64,000 nucleotides of DNA from Halopenitus persicus (GTDB taxonomy: Archaea > Halobacteriota > Halobacteria > Halobacteriales > Haloferacaceae). The notes beneath the pieces are model-generated. The model was not told the DNA's origin and did no database searches. It saw nothing but the letters and a program-made list of their open reading frames with translations. Where the stretch lies: assembly GCF_002355635.1 (NCBI RefSeq), contig NZ_AP017558.1:1054001-1118000 (forward strand), read 5' to 3'. Below are positions 35,064-44,925 of the stretch, one piece after another. The first letter of the stretch is position 1, and each line of letters opens with the position of its first letter. Made by a program: the position numbers and the translations under genes.

Positions 35064-36089
35064 ATGACGACACCAAACCGCTCGGAGATCCTCTTCGTGT
35101 ACGACGCACAGGACTGCAACCCTAACGGTAACCCCATCGGTGATAACCGCCCTCGCCGTGACCCGGACACGGGACAAGGAATTGTCACGGATGTCCGTCT
35201 CAAGCGGTACATTCGGGACCAACTCCTCGATGACGGCTTCGACATCTACGTGAAAAAGCTCAATGGAGAATCCCGAACCAGGACGACGCTCGTTAAAGAC
35301 GTCTTAGAGGACGTCGACGACGCCGACGATATCGAAGACGTCTCTGACATCGGAAAGAAATTCCTTGACGCTGCGACCGACGTTCGCTATTTCGGCGCAA
35401 CACTCAGCTTCGAATCGAGTGACGATGAAGAAGACGAGGCGTTCCGGCAGGCTCTTAGCGACTCATTCCCGAACAACTTCCAAGGACCGGTTCAGTTCCT
35501 CCCCTCAAAGTCGCTGAATGAAGTCGAAGAAAACGAGGAATACGACTCACTGACGAGCGTCATTTCGACCGGCGAAGAGAACCGCCAAGGCGGCTTTGAT
35601 CTCGATGATAAGCGCATCAAATACGGGATCTTCCCATTCTGGGGGCTTGTGGACAACAACAACGCTGCGGCGACGAATCTCTCGGAAGACGACGTTCAAC
35701 GGCTGGATACGCTGTGTTGGCGGGCCTTGAAAAACCAGACGACGTCGCGGTCGAAACTCGGCCAGGAGCCGCGGCTCTACATACGGGTAGAGTATTCGGA
35801 GGAAGACTTCCATATTGGCGGCCTGCAGAATCTGCTCGATCTCGCCGGAGAAAGCGAACAGCCGCTCCGATCCGTGTCCGACATCACCGTCGATGCGTCC
35901 GATCTCCTCGAGGCGCTTGCGGATGTCTCCGATCGTATCAAGACCATCCACGTCCTTGGTGATAGACGCCTCACAATCGACACAGGATCCGTGACCGTCT
36001 CTGCTGATGACTTCGGCGAAGTGCTCTCGGAAGACGGCTATGACGTCCACGAAATCGACGTCATCGAAGAGCGTGACCTCGCAAACTAG
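35064..36089 (+). CDS. cas7: Cas7 (Csh2), Cascade backbone subunit
   Basis: Six or so copies form the crRNA-binding backbone. The 341-residue product starts with the Csh2 signature [21 protein letters not shown]-type segment (residues 8-28) and contains [14 protein letters not shown] and [11 protein letters not shown], the RRM-like core of type I-B Cas7. [21 protein letters not shown] follows. It is separated from cas8b by 20 bp. Confidence 0.95.
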   Translation: MTTPNRSEILFVYDAQDCNPNGNPIGDNRPRRDPDTGQGIVTDVRLKRYIRDQLLDDGFDIYVKKLNGESRTRTTLVKDVLEDVDDADDIEDVSDIGKKFLDAATDVRYFGATLSFESSDDEEDEAFRQALSDSFPNNFQGPVQFLPSKSLNEVEENEEYDSLTSVISTGEENRQGGFDLDDKRIKYGIFPFWGLVDNNNAAATNLSEDDVQRLDTLCWRALKNQTTSRSKLGQEPRLYIRVEYSEEDFHIGGLQNLLDLAGESEQPLRSVSDITVDASDLLEALADVSDRIKTIHVLGDRRLTIDTGSVTVSADDFGEVLSEDGYDVHEIDVIEERDLAN

Positions 36090-36111
36090 TGCCTACGAAC
36101 ATCACAGCAAA

Positions 36112-36903
36112 ATGACCCCACACATCGACGGTGATGGCGTTCCGGACCGCTGTCTGTCCTTTACTATTCGGTCCACGTGGGGACATTTCAAGCGGGTTGG
36201 ACGCAGTGTTACGAAGCAGACATACCGTATTCCGCCACGAACGACGGTGGCCGGGCTGCTGGCAGCGATCGTCGGAGTGGACCGGGATTCCTACTACGAC
36301 GTCTTTCAGAGCGACAGCTCCGCGATCGCCATTACGCCACTTGCGGATCTCCGAACGATCAACGTTCCGACAACAGGACTCGGAACCGACCCAGGACAAG
36401 ACGTCACACAAACGAGTGGTCATTGGCGGTCGTATCAGATCACCTACCAAGATACAACGAAAGACCGGCAACTCCACGCCTATGAGGTGCTTGCGGATCC
36501 TGTGTACAGAATTGACGTTGCGGTTGAGGACACATCCTTCCATAAATCCCTACGAGATCACCTCAAAAACGGGACTTCGGTGTACCCACCAAGTCTCGGG
36601 AAATCGGAATATCTCGCGACCATCGAAGACGTCACGATCGACGCCAACCCGACCCATAAGCCGAACGCCGATGCTATCGATTCGATCGTCCCGGTGTCGC
36701 TATCGGAGACAGTGCCACAACCCGGCGTGTCCTACGGTGTGGAACGGTCGCCAGCCATTATGGAGGCCGAACAGGGCGGTCGACGGACGACCCGGTTCGA
36801 CGATTACGTGTTCACCAAACGCAGCGACAAACGGGTGAAAGTTGCTGATAAAGCTGATTTGACGCCCGTTCAGGTCGGAGATCGGAACGTCGTGTTCCGG
36901 TAG
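36112..36903 (+). CDS. cas5: Cas5b, Cascade subunit
   Basis: Binds the 5' handle of the crRNA. The 263-residue RAMP protein opens with [18 protein letters not shown] and the conserved [18 protein letters not shown]. Mid-protein [18 protein letters not shown] and [17 protein letters not shown] are typical of Cas5b/Cas5h. ATG 36112 is 22 bp after cas7; an upstream in-frame start at 36007 lies inside cas7. Confidence 0.93.
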   Translation: MTPHIDGDGVPDRCLSFTIRSTWGHFKRVGRSVTKQTYRIPPRTTVAGLLAAIVGVDRDSYYDVFQSDSSAIAITPLADLRTINVPTTGLGTDPGQDVTQTSGHWRSYQITYQDTTKDRQLHAYEVLADPVYRIDVAVEDTSFHKSLRDHLKNGTSVYPPSLGKSEYLATIEDVTIDANPTHKPNADAIDSIVPVSLSETVPQPGVSYGVERSPAIMEAEQGGRRTTRFDDYVFTKRSDKRVKVADKADLTPVQVGDRNVVFR

Positions 36904-36931
36904 CCGTCAGTTGATCCTCACGCTTTGAACG

Positions 36932-39754
36932 ATGAAACAGCCACTCATTTCCCATCCGATCGACGACCCAGATGTTCGGAGCAGATACGATGACGCGAGT
37001 CTGACGCCCGCCGGAAACCTCCGACTGACGGCACATAACGCGATCGTTGGTGATCGAGCCAGTCGCCTGTTCGGCCCAGGTGACGAACGAGCGGACTATC
37101 TCAGAGCCACCGCGACGCTTCACGATATCGGGAAAGCAACCCCACAGTTCCAAGCGTACGTCCGGGGGGAATACGACGGTCCACCCGAGGAGAAGGCCCA
37201 CGCCCGATTTGGGGCACTCGCGACCTGGTTCGTGCTGGGGGAGTTGGATGCACCACCTTGTGACCGACTCGCAGGGACGCTGGCGATCGCGCGTCATCAC
37301 CAAGCACTTCCGAAAACAGCGAGTTATACTGCAGAAACGCTTGCGAGTGCCTTCGAATCTGGATCGGAGGTGCTGTCTGCACAGCTCAAAGCGATCGACT
37401 CAACCTGGCCAGTAGCAGTCACAGAGTTGTTCGAACAAGCCGGTGCCGGGTGTGCGTGGAGTGAATTCTACGAGTGGGCACGGTCCGGCTCTGCAGCGGA
37501 TGAACTGCGAGCACACAGCGCTGAAGAGCTATTCGGTGGCGTCGAGCCCGAGTCGGAGAAGCTCCCTGCAAGACTCTACGATCGACTTCTCCACTACTGG
37601 GCTGCCACCACGCTTGCCGATAAGAGTCATGCGATTCCTCTCGACGAAACGGCTGTCTTTGATCTTGATACGCTCAAAAAGGGAGTTATCGAGGAGTACA
37701 TTGCAGACCTCCGGAGTGAACCCCCGGTAAACGATCTCACGGCTCGACTCAACGACGACCGCGAGCGGGCACGCCGACAATCGGTACGTGGGACACACGA
37801 ATGGCTAAACAGTGATGAGTCCGCGATCGCGACCCTTTCGCTGCCGACTGGCCTCGGAAAAACGTTCACCGGTCTCTCGGCAGCATTCGAAGCCCGTGAC
37901 ATACTCGAGAAGACGGAGCAGCGGTCTGAACCCCGTCCGATCGTCTACGCGTTGCCGTATACCAGTATCATCGAACAGACACGGGCGATCTTTGAAGACG
38001 AAGATCTCTGGGGCGCCGACCCGGCGAAATCGGCGCTTACTGTCCATCATTACTTGAGTGAGACGGTCGTCCATCACGGGTCCGGGACCGGTGACGTCGA
38101 CGAGACGGATGCTAACGAGCACGCCGCGCATCTCGGGGAGGCCTGGCGCGATGGAACCATTCTCACCACCTTCGTGCAGCTCTTCGAAAGTTTAGCTGGG
38201 CCAACTAACCGCCAAGGTCTGAAGCTCTCCGCCCTGGATGGCGGAGTCGTGATTCTTGATGAGCCCCAGGCACTGCCGAAAGGCTGGTGGGATGGTGTCC
38301 AACGCCTGCTGACTCTGCTGACAGACGAGTATAACGCCCGGATCATCGCGATGACGGCGACACAGCCGACCCTGCTGCGAGATCGAGAGACGGTGTCGCT
38401 GCTTGATGCCGGCGCAAATCATCCATCCGACTCCTGTGGTCGATGTGAGGACACCCCGACGTATCCGACCCAGCTTTCTCCCGCCCCGGAAGAACAGTAC
38501 TTCGAAGAAGCAGAACGTGTTCGCTACACGATTGACACGACTGCACGGTCGCTTGACCCATCGTCGGAAGCCCCAGAAAAGCAATACTTGAGCCATACCG
38601 CTGCCGCAGATCGAATTCTCGAAAGCACCGGTCAACGAGGTTCCTGCTTGGCTATCTGTAACACCATCCAGAGCTCTCGAGCACTAACGGAGGCAATCCA
38701 AGATCAAGCGAAAACCGTTCATCTGGGCGGATCGATCAGAACGGTTCTGGAAGGGCAAGATGTTGACGCCACGACTTGCCGGTCGGTTCGCTCAGTCGCG
38801 GCCGCCGTACTGGAAGACGCCGGGTTTGAGGATCCGATCGTCGATCAAGAATTCGATCCAACGGCGTATCCGAAGGTCGACGGGATGTGTCAGGACTATC
38901 TTCTGACACTCAACTCGCGATATCGGCCGTTTGATCGACGAGTTCTGATCCAACTGGCAACGTGGCTCTCCACGAGCGAAGTTCCCCTGATTCTCGTTTC
39001 AACACAGGCGATCGAGGCGGGCGTCGACCTTAGTTTTGAAAACGTGTTTCGAGACGTGGCACCCCCCGATAGTATCGTGCAGGCAGCGGGCCGTTGCAAC
39101 CGCTCATACGAGTGGGGAAAGAACGGTGGACGAGTCACCGTCTGGACGCTTGCTCGTACTGACGAGGATGCTCCAAAGAGCCCGAGTAGTCCACCGCTGG
39201 CCCACTATGTATACGAACGCCATGGTGAGGAACTCCGGCTGCCTGCTCATCTGGAACTCATCGGAAACGTCCTCAATAACGTCCCGGACCCATCGGACGC
39301 ACGCGATGTCGACGTCTCGAAAGCAGCGGTAGATGAGTATTTCGACCGTCTGAGCGAGAAACAACTCTCGAGCGGACGGATCCGAGAATATATTGAAACG
39401 GCGGACGCGCCGAGTCTCGCGAAAAGATCTCTCATTGATGGACAGCAAACGTTCGACGTTCTGGTTGGGATGACCGCTTCCGAGCGCCGGCGACTGAACG
39501 AGATCCGAGACCTGTTTTCGGAGCGCCCCCATCAGGCATATGAAATGCTTGAGCACTGTTCCGACATCCGGATCTCCGTCCCTGCGACCGTCATCGAAGA
39601 TGCCGCGGGTATTACACGCATCGATGGAAAGGAAGAATCCGCAGATGGCGTGCAGGTGTTCTGGTATACCGGGAGCGGCGGTCTCTCATATGACTTTGCT
39701 GACGGTGGTCTTCGGGAATCGGAAGGCGTCTCGGGGCGCTTCACGAGCTTCTGA
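36932..39754 (+). CDS. cas3: Cas3 nuclease-helicase (HD + DExH)
   Basis: Unwinds and degrades DNA marked by Cascade. The N-terminal HD nuclease has a HD pair at His64-Asp65 (TLHDIGKAT) and a later IARHHQALP. The helicase has Walker A LPTGLGKTFTG near 305-315, VILDEPQALP near 440, AMTATQPT (motif III), and QAAGRCNR near 717 (motif VI). All catalytic residues seem intact, so it should be active. 940 residues is normal for fused type I-B Cas3. Confidence 0.95.
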   Translation: MKQPLISHPIDDPDVRSRYDDASLTPAGNLRLTAHNAIVGDRASRLFGPGDERADYLRATATLHDIGKATPQFQAYVRGEYDGPPEEKAHARFGALATWFVLGELDAPPCDRLAGTLAIARHHQALPKTASYTAETLASAFESGSEVLSAQLKAIDSTWPVAVTELFEQAGAGCAWSEFYEWARSGSAADELRAHSAEELFGGVEPESEKLPARLYDRLLHYWAATTLADKSHAIPLDETAVFDLDTLKKGVIEEYIADLRSEPPVNDLTARLNDDRERARRQSVRGTHEWLNSDESAIATLSLPTGLGKTFTGLSAAFEARDILEKTEQRSEPRPIVYALPYTSIIEQTRAIFEDEDLWGADPAKSALTVHHYLSETVVHHGSGTGDVDETDANEHAAHLGEAWRDGTILTTFVQLFESLAGPTNRQGLKLSALDGGVVILDEPQALPKGWWDGVQRLLTLLTDEYNARIIAMTATQPTLLRDRETVSLLDAGANHPSDSCGRCEDTPTYPTQLSPAPEEQYFEEAERVRYTIDTTARSLDPSSEAPEKQYLSHTAAADRILESTGQRGSCLAICNTIQSSRALTEAIQDQAKTVHLGGSIRTVLEGQDVDATTCRSVRSVAAAVLEDAGFEDPIVDQEFDPTAYPKVDGMCQDYLLTLNSRYRPFDRRVLIQLATWLSTSEVPLILVSTQAIEAGVDLSFENVFRDVAPPDSIVQAAGRCNRSYEWGKNGGRVTVWTLARTDEDAPKSPSSPPLAHYVYERHGEELRLPAHLELIGNVLNNVPDPSDARDVDVSKAAVDEYFDRLSEKQLSSGRIREYIETADAPSLAKRSLIDGQQTFDVLVGMTASERRRLNEIRDLFSERPHQAYEMLEHCSDIRISVPATVIEDAAGITRIDGKEESADGVQVFWYTGSGGLSYDFADGGLRESEGVSGRFTSF

Positions 39755-39776
39755 CGAAACACCGTCCGACCCTAAC

Positions 39777-39785
39777 TTTATATAT
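39777..39785 (+). promoter_or_regulatory. Internal promoter ahead of cas4-cas1-cas2
   Basis: TTTATATAT lies in the 95-bp gap after cas3, the only large gap in the cas operon. It predicts transcription from about 39810 and a 40-nt leader before the cas4 GTG, so adaptation genes could be expressed apart from the interference genes. Confidence 0.5.
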
Positions 39786-39849
39786 CTCTTCTTTATTCTG
39801 ATATGTATGCCACCCGAGTGTCCCAAACCCCGGCAGGGGGGCTGAAACG

Positions 39850-40395
39850 GTGTCTACCAGCGTAGCTGAATACGTCGCGGCGGAACGTGAGCCTGCGCGT
39901 GAGCCAAAGACGCGTATTACGGGACTTATGGTCCAATACTATCACGTCTGTCGGCGTGAACTCTGGTTTATGTCGCGGGATATTGATATCGATAGGGAAA
40001 CGACCAATATTCAACGCGGGACCCACGTCGACGAAACCAGTTATCAAGGTTCGCGAAAGTCCTTCCAAATAGATGGCCGGATCCAGCTTGACGTGCTTGA
40101 GTCCGGAGATATAATGGAGGTGAAGGTCTCCTCGGCGATGGAAAAGCCGGCTCGTATGCAGCTTCTGTTTTATCTCTGGTATCTGCGTGAGGTCCACGAT
40201 ATCGAAAAGGACGGCGTACTCGCCTATCCGACCGAACGCCGTCGTGAACAGGTCGAACTGAACACAGAGACGACAGCTCAAATCGAGGCTACTGTCGAAG
40301 GGATCCTGGACACAGTCGGCGCCGAAACGCCCCCAGCATTAGAAAAGAAGTCGTACTGTGATAGTTGCCTGTACCAAGACATCTGCTGGATGTAA
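39850..40395 (+). CDS. cas4: Cas4 exonuclease, spacer-acquisition factor
   Basis: A RecB-like nuclease that trims prespacers and helps select PAM. The 181-residue protein has ITGLMVQYYHVCRRELWF (first cluster Cys), the nuclease motif DIMEVKVSS and QLLFYLWYL, and ends with CDSCLYQDICWM carrying the other three Cys of the 4Fe-4S cluster. The start is GTG 39850; no in-frame ATG lies upstream. It is 3 bp from cas1. Confidence 0.92.
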   Translation: MSTSVAEYVAAEREPAREPKTRITGLMVQYYHVCRRELWFMSRDIDIDRETTNIQRGTHVDETSYQGSRKSFQIDGRIQLDVLESGDIMEVKVSSAMEKPARMQLLFYLWYLREVHDIEKDGVLAYPTERRREQVELNTETTAQIEATVEGILDTVGAETPPALEKKSYCDSCLYQDICWM

Positions 40396-40398
40396 CCA

Positions 40399-41391
40399 AT
40401 GCCAAAGCCAAACCATCACGTTTTCGCTGACGGTGAACTCTCTCGTAATGAAGGGACGCTGCGCATCGACACGCTGGCTGGTGAAACGGAATATTTGCCG
40501 GTCGAATCCATCGACTCACTATACCTACACGGGCAGATCGACTTCAACACTCGCGCCCTGGGACTACTGAACGACCACGGTGTGCCCGCACACGTATTCG
40601 GATGGAAGGATTACTATAAGGGATCGTACCTGCCCAAACGAGGGCAGGTCTCCGGAAATACCGTTGTCGAGCAGGTCCGCGCTTACGATGATGACCGACG
40701 ACTCTCCATCGCACAACGGATTATACAGGCCAGTATTCACAATATGCGGAGCAATCTCCGGTACTATGACGGACGAAGGGGGAACTTCAGTGAAGCCATT
40801 GCGGACCTCGCTGATGAGAAGGATCAAGTGGCAGCAGTGGATACCATCAACGAAGTACGGGCGGTTGAAGGGAACGCAAGGAAGACGTATTATCGCTGCT
40901 TTGATCGAATTCTACGCGATCCGTTCGAGTTGACGAAGCGGCAGTATAACCCACCGACAAATGAAGCCAATGCCATCGTCTCGTTCTTGAACGGGATGAC
41001 GTACACGACCTGCGTCTCCGCAATCCGAAAAACTGCACTCGATCCGACAGTCGGATTCGTACACGAACCGGGCGAGCGCAGGTTTACACTTTCCCTGGAC
41101 ATCGCCGATATCTTCAAGCCGATCTTGGCTGATCGTCTCGTTTTTCGACTAGTTAACCGTCAACAGATCACGGTTGATGATTTCGAATCGGAGCTCGACG
41201 GCTGTCTGTTAACCGAAAGTGGCCGGATGACGGTGCTTGAAGAGTTTGAAAAGCTCTTGGACGAGACGGTAGCTCACCCGCGACTTGAGCGAAACGTGAG
41301 TTACAAGACGCTCGTCCGCACGGACGTTCTGAGTCTGAAGAAGCACATATTAACCGGAGAAGAATATCACGCAACGGAACGGTGGTGGTGA
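40399..41391 (+). CDS. cas1: Cas1 integrase (type I-B)
   Basis: With Cas2 it inserts new spacers next to the leader. The 330-residue product has the metal ligands Glu157 in AVEGNARKTYY, His222 in VGFVHEPGE and Asp234/Asp237 in SLDIADIFKP. The N-terminal beta domain includes SIDSLYLHGQIDFNTRAL. It is flanked by cas4 and cas2 with 3-bp and 1-bp gaps. Confidence 0.97.
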   Translation: MPKPNHHVFADGELSRNEGTLRIDTLAGETEYLPVESIDSLYLHGQIDFNTRALGLLNDHGVPAHVFGWKDYYKGSYLPKRGQVSGNTVVEQVRAYDDDRRLSIAQRIIQASIHNMRSNLRYYDGRRGNFSEAIADLADEKDQVAAVDTINEVRAVEGNARKTYYRCFDRILRDPFELTKRQYNPPTNEANAIVSFLNGMTYTTCVSAIRKTALDPTVGFVHEPGERRFTLSLDIADIFKPILADRLVFRLVNRQQITVDDFESELDGCLLTESGRMTVLEEFEKLLDETVAHPRLERNVSYKTLVRTDVLSLKKHILTGEEYHATERWW

Positions 41392-41392
41392 G

Positions 41393-41653
41393 ATGCACGT
41401 TATTGTTGTCTATGACGTTCCTGCGGACAGGACGCGCGTGTACCGAAAGCTGCTCCGGCGCCGGCTAGAGCATCTTCAGTACTCCGTTTTTTACGGTGAG
41501 CTCACCGAGGGACAGGTTACTACAATGAAGAACGATATTCAAAAGAAACTGGAACCAGATGATTCAATCGTCGTATTCGAATCCTCAAATCCCGCTGCGT
41601 TCGAGTTTTCGACTTTCGGCGATGTCGATGAGCCTGGAAGTCGCTTCACGTAG
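41393..41653 (+). CDS. cas2: Cas2, integrase complex subunit
   Basis: An 86-residue ferredoxin-fold protein starting MHVIVVYDVPADRTRVYRKL with the conserved Asp8, followed by RRRLEHLQYSVFYGEL. It forms the dimer that bridges two Cas1 dimers. It begins 1 bp after the cas1 stop and ends 144 bp before the first CRISPR repeat. Confidence 0.96.
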   Translation: MHVIVVYDVPADRTRVYRKLLRRRLEHLQYSVFYGELTEGQVTTMKNDIQKKLEPDDSIVVFESSNPAAFEFSTFGDVDEPGSRFT

Positions 41654-41797
41654 TTTTACGTCTTCATCGATCGGGGTTGTCCAATTTCGGCGTTGGATAT
41701 CATCGATCCCCCAGGGGTTTGGGAGGTATTGGAGGTCGATGAAAATACTGATGTGAATTCGGGGAGTAGTAGACTCTGCTCGCCCGAATTAGGGCGG
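41654..41797 (+). promoter_or_regulatory. CRISPR leader
   Basis: The gap between cas2 and the first repeat. It contains a promoter-like GAAAATACT at about 41741-41749 and an 8-bp inverted repeat, AATTCGGG (41756-41763) and CCCGAATT (41783-41790), ending 7 bp before repeat 1. It should hold the pre-crRNA promoter and the docking site for Cas1-Cas2. Confidence 0.75.
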
Positions 41798-44707
41798 GTT
41801 TCAGAAGAACCCTTGTGGGTTTGAAGCGTCTCTCCGACGACGTACGGACACGTCGGCGAAAAGTTTCAGAAGAACCCTTGTGGGTTTGAAGCAATAATGT
41901 AACTGTAGAGTCAAACGCCACGCTAAACGTTTCAGAAGAACCCTTGTGGGTTTGAAGCACCACCCCGTCAACCACCGTCGGCGAGGAGAAAACGGTTTCA
42001 GAAGAACCCTTGTGGGTTTGAAGCGACCAAACAACCAGTCCAACTGAGAGAGATGCCGGCGTTTCAGAAGAACCCTTGTGGGTTTGAAGCGACGAGCGGC
42101 TGTTCGACGTGCCGAGCGACGATGCCGTTTCAGAAGAACCCTTGTGGGTTTGAAGCGAACAGGGCGAACCCGTGACGCTGTCGCTGTCGTGTGTTTCAGA
42201 AGAACCCTTGTGGGTTTGAAGCGACGGCGACGCCGAGGACGTCGAGATCCAGATCGAGTTTCAGAAGAACCCTTGTGGGTTTGAAGCCCCCGTCCCTTTT
42301 TGCCGTCTGGACGTCTATTCGCGGTTTCAGAAGAACCCTTGTGGGTTTGAAGCGACCACAGACACGAACAGCAGCACGACCGACACCGAGTTTCAGAAGA
42401 ACCCTTGTGGGTTTGAAGCGTGTAACATCATCTACAAGTACCTGACCATCGAGAGTTTCAGAAGAACCCTTGTGGGTTTGAAGCTTTAGCGGCCCTGCAC
42501 ACGGCGAGGGAGGGCGCGCGGTTTCAGAAGAACCCTTGTGGGTTTGAAGCACGAGCGGCCCTGCACACGGCGAGGGAGGGCTCGCGTTTCAGAAGAACCC
42601 TTGTGGGTTTGAAGCATATAGAAGTGTAGCCGGGGACCACCGGGCTACGGAGTTTCAGAAGAACCCTTGTGGGTTTGAAGCAAGCAGCGGTATTCGGGAA
42701 CGACCGCGGACCGGGCGGTTTCAGAAGAACCCTTGTGGGTTTGAAGCATCCGTGAAGTCGCGGTCGACGGGACTGATAACCGTTTCAGAAGAACCCTTGT
42801 GGGTTTGAAGCGCACGGGTCAAGGCGACCGCCGAGACGCCAGACGGTGTTTCAGAAGAACCCTTGTGGGTTTGAAGCGGCGATCCGTCGGTCGCCGCGGG
42901 CGACAACTCGATCGTTTCAGAAGAACCCTTGTGGGTTTGAAGCGCGATCGAAGCATTAGTTCAACGGGAAGGGAAACGGCGTTTCAGAAGAACCCTTGTG
43001 GGTTTGAAGCGACCGGCGAGGACTTCAGTATCACCGTGGAAGCCGGCGTTTCAGAAGAACCCTTGTGGGTTTGAAGCTCGTGATCGACGAGCCCGCCGAG
43101 CCGGTCGATCGAGTTTCAGAAGAACCCTTGTGGGTTTGAAGCTCCTGGATGTCGTCGGCGATGAACGTGTACGTCCGGTTTCAGAAGAACCCTTGTGGGT
43201 TTGAAGCCTCGCTGGGCGGGGGCTCTCGACCACAGCACTCCAGTTTCAGAAGAACCCTTGTGGGTTTGAAGCTACTCCTGCTGGGAGGAGGGGCTCGACC
43301 TGCTGGGTTTCAGAAGAACCCTTGTGGGTTTGAAGCGGGACGCGCTCGCCGTTCCTCGCCGCCGCGATGGTTTCAGAAGAACCCTTGTGGGTTTGAAGCG
43401 TCCTCCGGAAGGTCGAGCGTGTCCCACGCCAGGAGTTTCAGAAGAACCCTTGTGGGTTTGAAGCGCGCGCTTGTCGGCGTTCGTCAGGCTCGCGTGCCGG
43501 GTTTCAGAAGAACCCTTGTGGGTTTGAAGCGACGAGAAGGGAGAAGCGTTAGACGCCGAGACAGGCGTTTCAGAAGAACCCTTGTGGGTTTGAAGCGACG
43601 AGGACCACGGGGCGTCAGAAGGTAATCAAAACGTTTCAGAAGAACCCTTGTGGGTTTGAAGCCGGTTGCGTATGAACGGGCCTTTGAAACGAATTACGGT
43701 TTCAGAAGAACCCTTGTGGGTTTGAAGCTCGCGATCGCCCGTTTCCTCGGCCGCCCTCGCGGCGTTTCAGAAGAACCCTTGTGGGTTTGAAGCTGCGGCG
43801 CCGACGTCTCCGCGCAGAAGGGCAACGGTTTCAGAAGAACCCTTGTGGGTTTGAAGCACCGGCCAGAAGATCGATTACAGCCACCAGCGCGGTTTCAGAA
43901 GAACCCTTGTGGGTTTGAAGCACGCCGCGAATATCTCCCGGAACGCCGCTGGTTCCTGTTTCAGAAGAACCCTTGTGGGTTTGAAGCACCACGCGGGAGG
44001 CCGTCTCGAGGACGTGGATCCAGTTTCAGAAGAACCCTTGTGGGTTTGAAGCGCCTCCGTTTGCGACCCGTCGTCGTGCATCCAGACGTTTCAGAAGAAC
44101 CCTTGTGGGTTTGAAGCTGGTTGATCCATCTGCCCCACATATCCGTTTCAGTCGGTTTCAGAAGAACCCTTGTGGGTTTGAAGCGATATTACGGAGCGGA
44201 AAGTCCAACCCGGTCAAGTTTCAGAAGAACCCTTGTGGGTTTGAAGCGGCCCGGACGTATCGGTTTCCACTTCAACCGTTGTTTCAGAAGAACCCTTGTG
44301 GGTTTGAAGCACGCGCTTCGAGGCGTCGTCGACGGCCATCAACCGAGTTTCAGAAGAACCCTTGTGGGTTTGAAGCTCGGATGCCCCCACGCCGGGGGAG
44401 TCCCGCGGCCGGCGTTTCAGAAGAACCCTTGTGGGTTTGAAGCAACGAGGTGTTCGTCGAGGCGATCCTCCCGCTCGTGTTTCAGAAGAACCCTTGTGGG
44501 TTTGAAGCTGTTCAGACCGCCTCGTCGACGACTACAAAGCCTCGGTTTCAGAAGAACCCTTGTGGGTTTGAAGCTGATGTCGGACGACGAGTTCGACGTC
44601 TTCGAGGCCGGTTTCAGAAGAACCCTTGTGGGTTTGAAGCTTGGATGTTAGTCCGAGCATTGCACGGTCTCTTGGTGGTTTCAGAAGAACCCTTGTGGGT
44701 TTGAACT
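41798..44707 (+). CRISPR. Type I-B CRISPR array: 45 repeats of 30 bp, 44 spacers
   Basis: The repeat starts GTTTCAGAAG, has CCCTTGTGGG in the middle, and ends GGTTTGAAGC; this is the haloarchaeal I-B type. Forty-four copies look identical; the last (44678-44707) ends ACT instead of AGC. Spacers are 33-37 bp, mostly 35-36. The leader and cas2 lie on the left, so left spacers are newest. Spacers 11 and 12 are near-duplicates. Several spacers read as open protein frames (for example the one at 44575-44610 gives MSDDEFDVFEA), as expected for virus or plasmid gene targets. No spacer was seen to match elsewhere in the window, but this was checked only by eye. Confidence 0.99.
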
Positions 44708-44739
44708 ATCACTGAGAGACACTCCCGTGGAGATACCTT

Positions 44740-44768
44740 GTCCCAGATGATCCCCATAAGTTTGAAGC
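44740..44768 (+). repeat. Decayed 46th CRISPR repeat
   Basis: GTCCCAGATGATCCC matches the first 15 bases of the repeat at 11 positions, and GTTTGAAGC matches its last nine exactly, with one base lost between. It lies 32 bp past the last clear repeat, the right distance for one more spacer. It is probably the old end of the array. Confidence 0.6.
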
Positions 44769-44925
44769 ACCGTGCAGCGTCGATCGTCGCGCCGTCATCG
44801 TCATCAGATCGATGGGAAACGTCGAATCAAGGATCGTCGTCGCCGTCGAACCGGTCAACCAATTCGTCGATCTCTCGCGTGGACGTCTCGTGTACGGGGT
44901 ACCTGAAGTCGACCATCAAACCTCC

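Noticed and set aside
42078-44704. Open frames inside the CRISPR array (repeated FRRTLVGLKR or QKNPCGFEA)
   Set aside because: They are translations of the repeat itself.
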